Source of the DNA: Pseudoxanthomonas sp. PXM02
GTDB lineage: Bacteria; Pseudomonadota; Gammaproteobacteria; Xanthomonadales; Xanthomonadaceae
Direction of reading: 5' to 3'
Assembly: GCF_014851805.1 (NCBI RefSeq)
Contig: NZ_JACVAK010000001.1
Location: 1,780,872 to 1,844,871 of the forward strand
DNA length: 64,000 nucleotides
A program made the position numbers and the translations under genes. This document shows positions 25,299 through 35,782 of the stretch, one piece after another. Position 1 is the first letter of the stretch, and each line of letters starts with the position of its first letter. The notes below the pieces were generated by a model. That model made no database searches and was not told the origin of the DNA. It saw nothing but the letters and a program-made list of their open reading frames with translations.

Positions 25299-25318
25299 GG
25301 CGGGGATCGCTCCCCGCC
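25299..25318 (-). terminator. Hairpin after the fasciclin gene
   Basis: GGCGGGGA/TCCCCGCC, a perfect 8-bp GC-rich stem with a TCGC loop, 24 bases after the fasciclin stop. The T content after it on the minus strand is modest (GTTCTCGTG), so termination may be partial. Confidence 0.6.
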
Positions 25319-25342
25319 GCCTGCATTCCGGTGCAGCCACCT

Positions 25343-25795
25343 TCAGTGAGGCTTGGCTTCCGGGATGTTCACCTTGTCGATGACATGGATCACGCCGTTC
25401 TTGGCCATGATGTCCGATCGTGTGATCTGTGCGCCGCCGATACTCAGCTGCCCTTCGGCGACTTCAACCGGTGCATTCTGCCCCTGCACGGTGCGCGCCG
25501 ACTGCCATTTCCCCACATCCGTCGTGGTCTTGCGACCGGTAACGACGTGATAGTTGATGAGGGACGCCAGTTCGTCCTTGTTGCCTGGCTCAAGCAGTCG
25601 CTTCAGCGTGCCGGCCGGTAGTGCCGAGAACGCTTCATCGGTCGGGGCGAACAGCGTGTACTGGTCCGTACCCGTAAAGGAAGCCGCGAGGCCCGCCTTG
25701 TCGATCGCATTGATGAACGTGCCGAACGTGCTGTTGCTCCTCAGCGTGCCCAACAGGTTTCGCTGTGCGAGTTCTTCTTTCCGTTGCATTTCCAT
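25343..25795 (-). CDS. Fasciclin (FAS1) domain protein
   Basis: 150-aa single FAS1-domain protein. FAS1 domains mediate adhesion or protein contacts. Recognised from the H1 and H2 motifs: FTGTDQYTLFAPTDEAFSAL (residues 40-59) and NGVIHVIDKV (near the end), with LINYHVVTGRKTT between. No clear signal peptide is present, although most bacterial FAS1 proteins are secreted; the N-terminus is polar (MEMQRKEELAQRNLL). ATG 25795 has AGGA seven bases upstream, better than a TTG at 25810. Single gene with a hairpin terminator; divergent from the small ORFs at 26.1 kb. Confidence 0.88.
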   Translation of the reverse strand: MEMQRKEELAQRNLLGTLRSNSTFGTFINAIDKAGLAASFTGTDQYTLFAPTDEAFSALPAGTLKRLLEPGNKDELASLINYHVVTGRKTTTDVGKWQSARTVQGQNAPVEVAEGQLSIGGAQITRSDIMAKNGVIHVIDKVNIPEAKPH

Positions 25796-26099
25796 GGGTT
25801 GTTCCTGCAAAAGACCTCGGGGAGATCAAATGAACGGCCAAGGCCGTGACCTGGCGTATGCCAAGTGCAGCTCAATGCGGAGGATCGAGGGGAAGTGTTG
25901 CGCGGCTGAGCAGCCGATACGGTATTGCATCGTAGCTTGCCGACGGTGCGCTTGCTGCTGTTAGTGCGGCGTGACGTCCGGCTGTCAGATAATCGATTTC
26001 TGTAGTGCGTTACGTGGTAGCGTCGGGGGACGCGGAATTCCGATGCTGGTTAGCGTCCGCGCCCGCAGTGTGCCGGCTCGCACAAGATCGGGAGCCGCT
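25796..26099. other. Divergent intergenic region
   Basis: About 300 bases between the fasciclin gene and the small ORFs upstream of ndvB. It must contain promoters for both directions, but I see no strong -35/-10 pair, repeat or structured RNA. Confidence 0.5.
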
Positions 26100-26393
26100 A
26101 TGAATACCAAGGGACATCGCGTAGTACTTGGCCTCCACGCATTCCAGCGAATGGCCAACCTCATGAGTGATCGCGCAGTGGAATGCGCGGAGAACGAAGG
26201 TTGGCCTATCCAGGCGGATGCTGGCGATACGCCCCGCGCGATCGCGCGCTCTGGTGTCCTTCAACGCGTGGCAGTGCTACTTCGCCAGCATGTAAGGAAG
26301 GAATGGCATTTCTGGTCGGGCAGAAGGGACTCGCAGCGCCGCACCAAGGTTCGCCCTGCCATTGCGCGGGTGGCCTTGGGAGCAATGCCGTGA
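26100..26393 (+). CDS. Hypothetical protein, 97 aa
   Basis: Short protein starting at an ATG with GGGAG five bases upstream (MNTKGHRVVLGLHAFQRMAN, then LMSDRAVECAENEGWPIQAD). No family is recognised. The second half is Arg-rich (SGRRDSQRRTKVRP) and may be a low-quality translation. Its stop overlaps the GTG of the next ORF, which hints at coupling. Weak case, based on the ribosome site and the overlap. Confidence 0.35.
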   Translation: MNTKGHRVVLGLHAFQRMANLMSDRAVECAENEGWPIQADAGDTPRAIARSGVLQRVAVLLRQHVRKEWHFWSGRRDSQRRTKVRPAIARVALGAMP

Positions 26394-26632
26394 GCAGCAT
26401 CTCGCTGGTCATCTCGCCGCACAGCGTCGAGTCCATCGACGCACTGCTGGATCCGGAACGGGATACCCGCGTCAACGCATATCGCCTGATCCATGAACAG
26501 CAGAGGCCCGACAGCGACGTACGCTGGTTCTTTTTCGCCAAAGCCGATCTTTCCAAACCGGAAGCGATGACGCGTGCGCAGCAGTGGTATGAGGCTTCCC
26601 GCCATCCCGACTGGCCAGGCTTCAGGCATTAG
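26390..26632 (+). CDS. Hypothetical protein, 80 aa
   Basis: Small soluble protein (ISLVISPHSVESIDALLDPE, then VRWFFFAKADLSKPEAMTRA, ending RHPDWPGFRH). Composition looks like a real alpha/beta protein, but no family is recognised. GTG start with GGGAGC seven to eight bases upstream, overlapping the preceding stop (GTGA). Confidence 0.45.
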   Translation: MSSISLVISPHSVESIDALLDPERDTRVNAYRLIHEQQRPDSDVRWFFFAKADLSKPEAMTRAQQWYEASRHPDWPGFRH

Positions 26633-26669
26633 GCCGGCGCGACCGGGCGAGTCGGCCGAGGGGATCCCC

Positions 26670-26945
26670 ATGCGACGCGAACAGAGGCAGGTCTTCCTGT
26701 TGCACCTGGGTACTCGCCAATCCATCGGCCCGGACGACCTGCGCGTCATCTGGGCGACCGCGTGCGAATCCATGGATGTCCGTGTGAGCCGTCGTGTCCA
26801 GCCGGGCAGCAGTGCGGAGGGTGGCCGTCCGTGTTACGGCCTTTGGGTGCGGCGTACCTTCAATCGCATTGCCGCCGAGGAACGCCTGCGCGCGATGCTG
26901 GATGCGCGCGGTTTCCTCTTTACCCTGACGCCGATGCCGACTTAG
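26670..26945 (+). CDS. Hypothetical protein, 91 aa
   Basis: Small protein (MRREQRQVFLLHLGTRQSIG, then VSRRVQPGSSAEGGRPCYGL, ending ARGFLFTLTPMPT), plausible as a single alpha/beta domain. Not recognised. GAGGGG lies six bases before the ATG. It sits 134 bases upstream of ndvB in the same direction; a functional link is not shown. Confidence 0.5.
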   Translation: MRREQRQVFLLHLGTRQSIGPDDLRVIWATACESMDVRVSRRVQPGSSAEGGRPCYGLWVRRTFNRIAAEERLRAMLDARGFLFTLTPMPT

Positions 26946-27079
26946 CAGTTTCGTTCGTTCGCGAGACGTGGAGTCGATCGCGATGCGTTCGCGACCGCGC
27001 TGCATCCTTCACATCCGCCTCCTGAAGTGCGTGCAAGGATGGGTTCCACGTCGGTCAGCCACTCCCCACAGGATTTCCG

Positions 27080-30000
27080 ATGCCGCAGGTCTGGAGGGTT
27101 TTCAGCCGCTGGTTACGCCTGCGCCGGCGTCTGTGGCGCTGGCGCCGCGCCGCGATCCAGAAGCCGTTGCGCGCGGAAGCACCGCTGCGCGCGCAATTGT
27201 TCAATGTGGAGCAGATGGAACTGCACGGCCGCGCACTGGCGCGTGCTCATCGGATACGTCCACAGGCTGGACCGGAACGTCTGCTGGACCGTCTGGCCGA
27301 GAACGAAGGCCTGCTGGATGATGTCTGCGCGCTGCTGACGCGGATGGTCCAGGACGACATGCGCATCACGCCAGCCGGCGAATGGTTGCTGGACAACTAC
27401 TACCTGGTGGAAGAGCAAATCGTCACTGCGCGGCGGCATCTTCCGAAAGGCTACAGCCGGCAGCTCCCCTCGCTGAGCCAAGGGCCGTCCAGCGGCCTGC
27501 CGCGCGTTTACGACCTGTCACTGGAAGCCATCGCGCACGGTGATGGCCGCATCGACGCGGAAACGCTGCGCCGCTTCTTCGCCGCCTATCAGTCCATCAC
27601 GCCACTGAAACTGGGCGAGTTGTGGGCGATTCCGATCATGTTGCGGCTGGCGCTGATCGATAACCTGCGTCGTATGGCAGTGCGCGTCATGCGCGACGGT
27701 GACGATCACCGGCTGGCCAGCGAGTGGGCGGCCCAACTCAACCGGACGGCCGCGGAAAACCCCAAGGACGTCGTTCTGGTCATTGCCGACATGGCGCGCT
27801 CGGATCCGCCGCTGAGCGGCGCGTTCGTTTCCGAACTGACGCGGGGGCTGCAGGGGCGTGGTGGCGTGTTCTCCATGCCGATTACATGGCTGGAGCAGTG
27901 GGCCGCCGATGGCGGCCTGCGCATTGAGGAACTGGTGCATCTGGAGAGTCAGCAGCAGGCCGCGGACCAAGTATCGATCAGCAACAGTATCGGCAGCCTG
28001 CGCTTTCTGGCCAACATGGACTGGCGCGAGTTCGTCGAAGACATGAGCGTGGTCGAGCGCACGCTCCGTGCGGACCCGGCGCGCACGTACGCACTGATGG
28101 ATTTCAGCACCCGCGACAGCTACCGGCACATGGTGGAAAAGATCGCCCGGCTCGCGAATGTCAGTGAGAACGCGGTGGCGGAGATCGCGTTGCAGCTGGC
28201 ACAGGCCGTCCCCTTGGACGCGCCGGGTCACCATCAGGCACACGTCGGCTTCTATCTTGTGGACGATGGCGTCAGTCAGACGCAGGCGGCGGTGGCCGCT
28301 TCATTATCCGGTGCGCGGCCGGCTCGCCTTCGACCGCGCCGTATTCCGCTCGCGATCTATCTGATCCCGATCGCGATCATCATCGGCCTGTTCACTCACG
28401 GCCTGCTGACGGCGGGATCAGCGACACAGGCGGTGCCGACGTGGCTGCTGGTAATGCTCGCGCTCCTCGCCTTCAGCGAACTGGGCATAGCGCTCGTCAA
28501 TTGGATGGCAACCCTGCTGGTACCGCCCCGCCTCCTGCCCCGGATGGATTTCTCCAAGGGCATCCCAGCCACGGCGCGCACGCTGGTAGTGGTCCCCAGC
28601 ATGCTGGGCAGCGCGGACGGGGTGGACAGCCTGGTCGAAGCACTGGAAGTCCGCTTCCTGGCGAACCGCGACCGCCACCTACACTTCGCACTGCTCACCG
28701 ACTTCCTGGATGCGAACGAGGCTTCGCTGCCAGGCGATGCCGCGCTGCTGGCCCATGCCGTACACCGGGTCGAACAGCTCAATCGTCGGTACACACCCGA
28801 ACGGGCAGACGAAGGCGGCGGCGACCTGTTCTTCCTGTTCCATCGACCGCGCCTGTGGAATCCGCGCGAACGACGCGGGATGGGCTACGAACGCAAACGC
28901 GGCAAGCTGGCGGCATTGAACCGGCTGCTGCGTGGCGGAATCGGAGAAGACTTCCTTCAGGTGACCGGCAACATCGGCGTGCTTGCGCAGGTTCGTTACG
29001 TGATCACGTTGGACACCGACACGAAACTGCCCCGCGATGCCGCACGTGAATTCGCCGGCACGCTGGCGCACCCACTCAACCAGGCCGTGTTCGACGAGCG
29101 GCGCCGCCGTGTGGTCCGCGGCTACGGCATCCTCCAACCCAGCGTGGGGACCAGTCTCAGCGGACGGCCGAGTTCGCGCTATGCGCGCATGTTCGGCAGC
29201 GAGCCGGGCATCGATCCCTACACGCGTACGGTGTCGGACGTGTATCAGGACCTGTTTGGCGAAGGGTCCTTCGTCGGCAAGGGCATCTACGATGTGGATG
29301 CGTTCGAGCACGCGCTCGCGGACCGCTTTCCCGACAACCGCATCCTCAGCCACGATCTTCTGGAAGGGTGCTACACGCGTGCCGGTCTGGTCAGCGACGT
29401 ACGTCTGTTCGAAGACTATCCGTCTCGCTACTTGGCAGACGTGAAGCGGCGTTACCGGTGGATCCGCGGCGACTGGCAGTTGTTGCCGTGGGTGTTGCCG
29501 TGGGTGCCGCGGCGCGACGGCGGGTTCGAACGCAATCCGCTGTCCTGGCTCTCGCGCGGCAAGCTGCTCGACAACCTGCGCCGCAGCCTGGTGTCGGCGG
29601 CCACCGTCGCCTTGTTGGTGCTGGGCTGGCTGTTCTCGTCGGACCCGCTCATCTGGACCGCATGGCTGCTGAGCCTGTGGGCCCTGCCCGTGCTGCTTCC
29701 GGCGCTACGGGACGTGTTCGCCCTGCCGGTGGACATGCCGCTGGAAACCCATCTGGTCCAGGTCGGCAGGTCCAGCCTGAGGCAACTCTGGCGCGCGGTG
29801 GTCAAAGTGGCATGCCTGCCGTACGAAGCCTTTTTCAGTCTGGGCGCGATCCTGCGCACGCTATGGCGCCTGCTGGTCACGCGGCGGCACCTGTTGCAGT
29901 GGAATCCTTCCAGCGAAGTCGAGCGCAGCCTCGGCAGCGACGTGCGCGCGGAGCTCTACAGCATGGTGCCTGCGCCGCTGATCGCGATCGCTATGGCCGT

Positions 30001-33000
30001 ATTGCTCGCGATGAAACAGCCGGCCGCACTGTGGATAGCCACGCCCTTGCTGTTGCTCTGGCTACTGTCACCGATGCTGATGGCGTGGTTGGGGCGCCCT
30101 CCAAGCCACCAGGCAGGCAAGCTGTCCGCACCGCAGTTGGCGTTCCTGGGCAAACTGTCGCGCCGGACGTGGGCCTTCTTCGAAACTTATGTGCGCGCGG
30201 AGGATCACTGGCTGCCGCCCGACAATGTGCAGGAGCATCCAGCGCTGGTGGTGGCGCGACGCACTTCACCGACCAACATCGGGTTGTCGCTGTTGGCCAA
30301 CCTGGCGGCCTACGATTTCGGCTATCTGCAGGTCGGTGGCGTGATGGAACGCAGCCGCCTGGTGTTCGACACGCTGGATGCGCTGCCGCGTCACCGCGGG
30401 CACTTCTACAACTGGTACGACACCGAAACCTTGCAGCCACTGCCTCCGGCCTATGTTTCCACGGTGGACAGCGGCAACCTTGCCGGGCATCTGCTGACCC
30501 TGCGACAGGGCCTGCTGGCACTGGCCGATGCCCCTGTCCTGGCACCCGCCACGTTCATCGGGCTGGCTGACACCCTGGCCGTGCTGGAAGACGCACTCGA
30601 GGACACGCTGACCGACGGCGATGCATTGTCGTTGGCGGTGTTCGAGTTCCGCACCGTCCTGACGCAGGCACAGCGCGAGCCGCCAGCGACCGTTACCGAT
30701 GCGGAACGCATGCTGGCGCGCCTGGTCGTGCACGCGGAGGGCATCGTCGCGACCTGGCCCACCATCGATCCAGACCAGATTCATCCGCATGACTGGCCGA
30801 CCGCGCTCGTCGAGGGCTGCAGGTCGGCGCATGCGGAGCTTCAGTTCCTGCTACCCGATGCCGACGCATGGACCGGCGACCGCCTGCCTACGCTGCGCGA
30901 ACTGCAGGAGGGTCCCGCAGGCGCGCTGGCGACCCGACGCGCACGGGAACGGATCCATCAACTCGAACGCCTTGCGCACATCGCCGGGCAGTTCTCGCTG
31001 ATGGAATACGAATTCCTCTATGACCGCGCACGCCACCTGTTGGTGATCGGCTACAACGTGGACGAACACCGCCTGGACAACGGGCTCTACGACCTGCTGG
31101 CGTCGGAAGCACGCCTGTGCAGCTTCGTGGCGATCGCGCAGGGACAGTTGCCGCAGGAAAGCTGGTTTGCGCTGGGCCGCCTGCTGACCGAGGTCAACGG
31201 CGATGCGACGCTGCTCTCATGGAGCGGCTCCATGTTCGAGTACCTGATGCCGCAGCTGGTCATGCCCAGCTATCCGGACACCCTGCTCGACCAGACGTCC
31301 CGGCATGCGGTGGAAGCGCAGATCCTGCACGGTGAGCATCATGACGTGCCCTGGGGCATCTCCGAGTCGGGCTACAACACCGTCGACGCACGCATGAACT
31401 ACCAGTACCGCGCCTTCGGCGTACCCGGGCTGGGCCTCAAGCGCGGGCTGGGCCAGGACCTGGTCATCGCGCCCTACGCCACGATGATGGCGTTGATGGT
31501 GGCGCCGGAGGCGGCCTGCCAGAATCTGCAAAGACAGGAAGACCTTGGCTTCGGTGGCCACTTCGGGCTGTACGAAGCGATCGATTACACACCGGCTCGC
31601 GTCCCGCCAGGCCAGGACCACGTGGTGGTGCGCTCCTTCATGGCCCATCACCAGGGCATGGGATTCCTCTCGCTCGTCCACTTGCTGCGGCAGCAGCCCA
31701 TGCAGCGACGCTTCGTGGCCGATGCCGAGTTCCAGGCGACGCTGCTACTGCTTCAGGAGCGCATCCCGCATACCGGCGTGTTCCATCCGCACGAAGCCGA
31801 GACGCTGGGCACACGCGCCGCTCCCACCGAAGCCGAGACCCAGCTGCGCATCTTCCGCAACCCGGGCACGTCGCGGCCGGCGGTGCAACTGCTCTCCAAC
31901 GGCCGCTACCACGGCCTGGTCACCAGTGCCGGCGGCGGGTACAGCCGTCATCGCGACATGGCAGTCACGCGTTGGCGCGAAGACGGCACGCGCGATCACT
32001 GGGGCAACTTCTGCTACCTGCGGGATGTGGAGAGCGGGGAGTTCTGGTCAACGTCGCTGCAGCCGGCATGCGCGCCAGTGGACCAGTACGAAGCGATCTT
32101 CTCCGATGCCAAGGTCGAGTTCCGGGGACGCAAACGCGGCTACGAGAGCCATCTGGAGATCGCCATCTCCGCCGAGGACGACATCGAACTGCGCCGGCTT
32201 CGCCTGAGCAACCGGAGCCGGCGGACACGCACGATCGAGGTCACCACCTATGCCGAGGTGGTGCTGGCGCCCGCCATCGCGGACGAACTGCACCCAGCCT
32301 TCAGCAACCTGTTCGTGCAGTCCGAGATCCTGCGCGAGAAGCAGGCAATGCTTTGCACGCGCAGGCCGCGCGCGCACGACGAGGTTCCGCCGTGGATGTT
32401 CCATCTGGTGGCCGTGCACGACGCCGACATCAGCGCGATCTCGTACGAAACCGATCGCGCTCGCTTCCTCGGTCGCGGCAACACGCCGCGCACGCCGGTG
32501 GCTTTGGCCGAGCAGGACACGCTGTCCGACAGCGAGGGCTCGGTACTGGACCCGATCGTGGCCATCCGTTGCCGGATCGAGCTGGCGCCGGGCCAGACCG
32601 CGATGATCGACATGGTGCACGGTGTAGGCGTGGACCGCGAGGCCTGTGCCGGACTGATCGACAAGTACCGCGATCGCCGGCTCGCCGACCGCGTCTTCGA
32701 CCTGGCATGGACCCACAGCCAGGTCGTCCGCCGCCAGATCAACGCGTCGCAAGCGGATGCGCAACTCTATGAACGGCTGGCCGGGCTGATTGTCTATGCG
32801 CACCCACTGCTGCGCGCGGACGCCGATGTCCTGCTGCAGAACCAGCGCGGCCAGTCCGGGCTCTGGGGTCACGCGATCTCGGGCGACCTGCCCATCGCCC
32901 TCCTGCAGATCTCCGACGCCGACAACATCGAACTGGTCCGGCAGATGGTGCAGGCGCACGCTTACTGGCGGCTCAAAGGACTGCGCGCGGACCTAGTGAT

Positions 33001-35782
33001 CTGGAACGAAAGCCAGGCCGGCTACCGGCAGCAGCTGCAGGACCTGATCCTGGGCATGATCTCGGCAGATCCGGAGGCTAACGTGCTGGATCGTCCGGGC
33101 GGCATCTTCGTGCGCCCGGGCCAGCAGATGTCGCAGGAGGACCGCATCCTGCTGCAGTCGGTGGCGCGGGTGATCATCAGCGACCAGCAGGGATCGCTGG
33201 CCGCACAGATCGGTCGCCGCGAGCCCGCCGAACGGATCATGCCGACGCTGTTGGCGGAGGGTCCACGCGAGGATCCTGTGGAGCTTCCCGCGCTCGACGC
33301 ATCGACCGGGCTGCCACCACCAATGGAGGTAGATGAGGAAGACGACAGTTGGCCTTTCGAGGCCGTGTCCGGCACCTTCGTTCACGACAACGGCACCGGC
33401 GCTTTCTCGGCTGATGGCCGCGAGTATGTAATCACCACCCGCGAAGGCAACCCGACACCGGCGCCTTGGTCCAACGTGCTGGCCAACGAAAGGCTGGGCA
33501 CGGTGGTCAGCGAAAGCATGGCGGGTTACACCTGGTTCGAGAACGCGCATGAGTTTCGCCTCACGCCCTGGCACAACGACCCGGTCGCTGACAGCGGTGG
33601 CGAAGCGTTCTATCTACGCGACGAGGACACCGGATACGTGTGGTCGCCGCTTCCACTGCCACGCCGGGGTCGTGGGGCGTACCGGACGCGCCATGGCTTC
33701 GGCTACAGCGTGTACGAGCACATCGAAGATGGCATCGCCAGCGAATTGTGGGTGTATGTGGCGGTCGAGGATGCGGTCAAGTACTCGGTACTGAAGCTCC
33801 GGAATCTGTCCGGACGCGCACGCCGGCTCTCTGCCACCGGTTACGTGGAATGGGTGCTGGGTGACCTGCGGGTCAAATCGCAGATGCACATCATCACCGA
33901 GCAGGATGCTGCCAGCGGCGTGTTGACGGCACGCAATCCCTACAACACCGAGTTCAACGGCCGGGTTGCGTTCTTCGATACCGATGCCAGTGGCTGCAGC
34001 TTCACGGGCGACCGCACGGAATTTCTCGGTCGCAATGGCGGCATGGCCGATCCCGCGGCGCTCCAGCGCGAGGGATTGTCCGGCCGCCTGGGCGTCGGGC
34101 TCGATCCGTGCGCCGCCATCCAGGTGCCGATGTCGCTGCTCGATGGCGAGGCGTCCGAAACGGTGTTCCGGCTCGGCATGGGCAAGGACTACGAGGACGC
34201 CCTGTATCTGGCCCGTCGCGTGCAGGGCGCGCAGCGGGCGCACGACGCGCTGGACGCCGTCCGCATCCACTGGCGCGGGCTGCTGACGTCCGTGCAGGTC
34301 AGTACGCCGGAGCCCGCGGTCGATGCGTTGGTGAACGGCTGGCTGATGTACCAGACCCTCGCGTGCCGCTATGTGGCGCGCAGCGGCTACTACCAGTCCG
34401 GTGGGGCGTTCGGCTTCCGTGACCAGTTGCAGGACACCATGGCCACGCTGCACGCCAAGCCGGCGTTGACCCGTGCGCACCTGCTGCTGTGTGCGGCCCA
34501 TCAGTTTCCGCAGGGCGACGTGCTGCACTGGTGGCATCCGCCACAGGGGCGCGGCGTGCGCACGCGCTGCTCGGACGATTATCTCTGGCTGCCGCTGGCC
34601 GCCTGCCGCTATCTGCAGGTGACGGGCGATGCCAGCGTGCTGGACGAGCAGGTCGGCTTCGTCGACGGCCGCCCGGTCGGTGCAGACGAAGAGTCCTACT
34701 ACGACATGCCCGCGACGTCCTATCTGCGGCAGTCGTTCTACCAGCATTGCGTGCTGGCGTTGCGCCGCGGTTGCAGCCTGCTCGGCGAGCGTGGGCTTCC
34801 CCTGATCGGTACCGGCGACTGGAACGACGGCATGAACCGCGTGGGCGAGGCCGGCCGGGGCGAAAGCGTGTGGCTCGGCTTCTTCCTCTACGACACGCTG
34901 CAGCGTTTCATCGACGTGGCGCGCGTGCGCGGGGATGAGGCATTCGCCGACGAATGCAAAGAGCATGCCGAGCGCTTGCGGGGGAATCTGGAAGCCCACG
35001 CCTGGGATGGCCAATGGTATCGGCGCGCCTGGTTCGATGACGGCACGCCGCTAGGCTCCAGCCAGAGCGATGAATGCCGGATCGATTCGATCTCGCAGAG
35101 CTGGTCGGTGTTGTCGGGGGCCGCGGATCCCGTGCGCGCACGCCAGGCAATGGCGTCACTGGATCGGTATCTCGTGAAGCGAGAGGCAGGACTGATCCAG
35201 TTGCTCGACCCTCCCTTCGACAAGACGCCGAAGGATCCCGGCTACATCCGGGGTTACGTACCGGGCGTGCGCGAGAACGGTGGCCAGTACACGCATGCCG
35301 CGGTATGGGCCGCCATGGCGTTCGCGCATCAAGGCGACACGGAGCGGGCGTGGGAGCTCGCACGAATGATCAATCCAATCCATCACGCGCAGGATCCTGA
35401 TGCCACCGCTGTCTACAAGGTGGAGCCTTACGTGCTCGCAGCCGATGTCTATGGCGTGGCGCCGCATGTCGGCCGTGGCGGCTGGACCTGGTACACCGGC
35501 TCCGCCGGCTGGATGTACCGTCTGCTGACCGAGTCGCTGCTGGGCTTGCAGCGTATCGGGGGCGAGTTGGCGCTGGATCCCTGCGTGCCTCGCGAATGGA
35601 CGGAGTACGAGCTGCGCTACCGCTTCGGCTCCAGCCTCTACGTCATCTCCGTTACGCACCGGGATGCCGGTACCGCCACGCTGCAACTGGATGGCATTGA
35701 CCAGGGTGGGTTGCGCTTCGCGCTCGTGGACGACGGCAACGTGCATCGGGTGGAAGCAAGCTGGCCGCGCGCTCCCATATGA
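27080..35782 (+). CDS. ndvB: Cyclic beta-(1,2)-glucan synthase (NdvB/ChvB type)
   Basis: 2900-aa inner-membrane enzyme that builds and cyclises osmoregulated periplasmic beta-1,2-glucan from UDP-glucose. Order: N-terminal helical region; TM pairs near 423-475; family 84 glycosyltransferase with VITLDTDTKLPRDAAREFAG (about 640) and RYRWIRGDWQLLPWV (about 790); TM clusters near 838-885 and 965-1005; a linker; then two carbohydrate-binding plus GH94 phosphorylase-like modules, with GTGDWNDGMNRVGEAGRGES near 2575 that controls chain length. Full-length proteins of this type are ~2800-2900 aa, so it is complete. AGGA lies seven bases before the ATG. In related bacteria the glucan matters for hypo-osmotic growth and host interaction. 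Confidence 0.93.
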   Translation: MPQVWRVFSRWLRLRRRLWRWRRAAIQKPLRAEAPLRAQLFNVEQMELHGRALARAHRIRPQAGPERLLDRLAENEGLLDDVCALLTRMVQDDMRITPAGEWLLDNYYLVEEQIVTARRHLPKGYSRQLPSLSQGPSSGLPRVYDLSLEAIAHGDGRIDAETLRRFFAAYQSITPLKLGELWAIPIMLRLALIDNLRRMAVRVMRDGDDHRLASEWAAQLNRTAAENPKDVVLVIADMARSDPPLSGAFVSELTRGLQGRGGVFSMPITWLEQWAADGGLRIEELVHLESQQQAADQVSISNSIGSLRFLANMDWREFVEDMSVVERTLRADPARTYALMDFSTRDSYRHMVEKIARLANVSENAVAEIALQLAQAVPLDAPGHHQAHVGFYLVDDGVSQTQAAVAASLSGARPARLRPRRIPLAIYLIPIAIIIGLFTHGLLTAGSATQAVPTWLLVMLALLAFSELGIALVNWMATLLVPPRLLPRMDFSKGIPATARTLVVVPSMLGSADGVDSLVEALEVRFLANRDRHLHFALLTDFLDANEASLPGDAALLAHAVHRVEQLNRRYTPERADEGGGDLFFLFHRPRLWNPRERRGMGYERKRGKLAALNRLLRGGIGEDFLQVTGNIGVLAQVRYVITLDTDTKLPRDAAREFAGTLAHPLNQAVFDERRRRVVRGYGILQPSVGTSLSGRPSSRYARMFGSEPGIDPYTRTVSDVYQDLFGEGSFVGKGIYDVDAFEHALADRFPDNRILSHDLLEGCYTRAGLVSDVRLFEDYPSRYLADVKRRYRWIRGDWQLLPWVLPWVPRRDGGFERNPLSWLSRGKLLDNLRRSLVSAATVALLVLGWLFSSDPLIWTAWLLSLWALPVLLPALRDVFALPVDMPLETHLVQVGRSSLRQLWRAVVKVACLPYEAFFSLGAILRTLWRLLVTRRHLLQWNPSSEVERSLGSDVRAELYSMVPAPLIAIAMAVLLAMKQPAALWIATPLLLLWLLSPMLMAWLGRPPSHQAGKLSAPQLAFLGKLSRRTWAFFETYVRAEDHWLPPDNVQEHPALVVARRTSPTNIGLSLLANLAAYDFGYLQVGGVMERSRLVFDTLDALPRHRGHFYNWYDTETLQPLPPAYVSTVDSGNLAGHLLTLRQGLLALADAPVLAPATFIGLADTLAVLEDALEDTLTDGDALSLAVFEFRTVLTQAQREPPATVTDAERMLARLVVHAEGIVATWPTIDPDQIHPHDWPTALVEGCRSAHAELQFLLPDADAWTGDRLPTLRELQEGPAGALATRRARERIHQLERLAHIAGQFSLMEYEFLYDRARHLLVIGYNVDEHRLDNGLYDLLASEARLCSFVAIAQGQLPQESWFALGRLLTEVNGDATLLSWSGSMFEYLMPQLVMPSYPDTLLDQTSRHAVEAQILHGEHHDVPWGISESGYNTVDARMNYQYRAFGVPGLGLKRGLGQDLVIAPYATMMALMVAPEAACQNLQRQEDLGFGGHFGLYEAIDYTPARVPPGQDHVVVRSFMAHHQGMGFLSLVHLLRQQPMQRRFVADAEFQATLLLLQERIPHTGVFHPHEAETLGTRAAPTEAETQLRIFRNPGTSRPAVQLLSNGRYHGLVTSAGGGYSRHRDMAVTRWREDGTRDHWGNFCYLRDVESGEFWSTSLQPACAPVDQYEAIFSDAKVEFRGRKRGYESHLEIAISAEDDIELRRLRLSNRSRRTRTIEVTTYAEVVLAPAIADELHPAFSNLFVQSEILREKQAMLCTRRPRAHDEVPPWMFHLVAVHDADISAISYETDRARFLGRGNTPRTPVALAEQDTLSDSEGSVLDPIVAIRCRIELAPGQTAMIDMVHGVGVDREACAGLIDKYRDRRLADRVFDLAWTHSQVVRRQINASQADAQLYERLAGLIVYAHPLLRADADVLLQNQRGQSGLWGHAISGDLPIALLQISDADNIELVRQMVQAHAYWRLKGLRADLVIWNESQAGYRQQLQDLILGMISADPEANVLDRPGGIFVRPGQQMSQEDRILLQSVARVIISDQQGSLAAQIGRREPAERIMPTLLAEGPREDPVELPALDASTGLPPPMEVDEEDDSWPFEAVSGTFVHDNGTGAFSADGREYVITTREGNPTPAPWSNVLANERLGTVVSESMAGYTWFENAHEFRLTPWHNDPVADSGGEAFYLRDEDTGYVWSPLPLPRRGRGAYRTRHGFGYSVYEHIEDGIASELWVYVAVEDAVKYSVLKLRNLSGRARRLSATGYVEWVLGDLRVKSQMHIITEQDAASGVLTARNPYNTEFNGRVAFFDTDASGCSFTGDRTEFLGRNGGMADPAALQREGLSGRLGVGLDPCAAIQVPMSLLDGEASETVFRLGMGKDYEDALYLARRVQGAQRAHDALDAVRIHWRGLLTSVQVSTPEPAVDALVNGWLMYQTLACRYVARSGYYQSGGAFGFRDQLQDTMATLHAKPALTRAHLLLCAAHQFPQGDVLHWWHPPQGRGVRTRCSDDYLWLPLAACRYLQVTGDASVLDEQVGFVDGRPVGADEESYYDMPATSYLRQSFYQHCVLALRRGCSLLGERGLPLIGTGDWNDGMNRVGEAGRGESVWLGFFLYDTLQRFIDVARVRGDEAFADECKEHAERLRGNLEAHAWDGQWYRRAWFDDGTPLGSSQSDECRIDSISQSWSVLSGAADPVRARQAMASLDRYLVKREAGLIQLLDPPFDKTPKDPGYIRGYVPGVRENGGQYTHAAVWAAMAFAHQGDTERAWELARMINPIHHAQDPDATAVYKVEPYVLAADVYGVAPHVGRGGWTWYTGSAGWMYRLLTESLLGLQRIGGELALDPCVPREWTEYELRYRFGSSLYVISVTHRDAGTATLQLDGIDQGGLRFALVDDGNVHRVEASWPRAPI

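Noticed and set aside
33614..35014. 466-aa minus-strand open frame
   Set aside because: Shadow of the ndvB phosphorylase-like domain.
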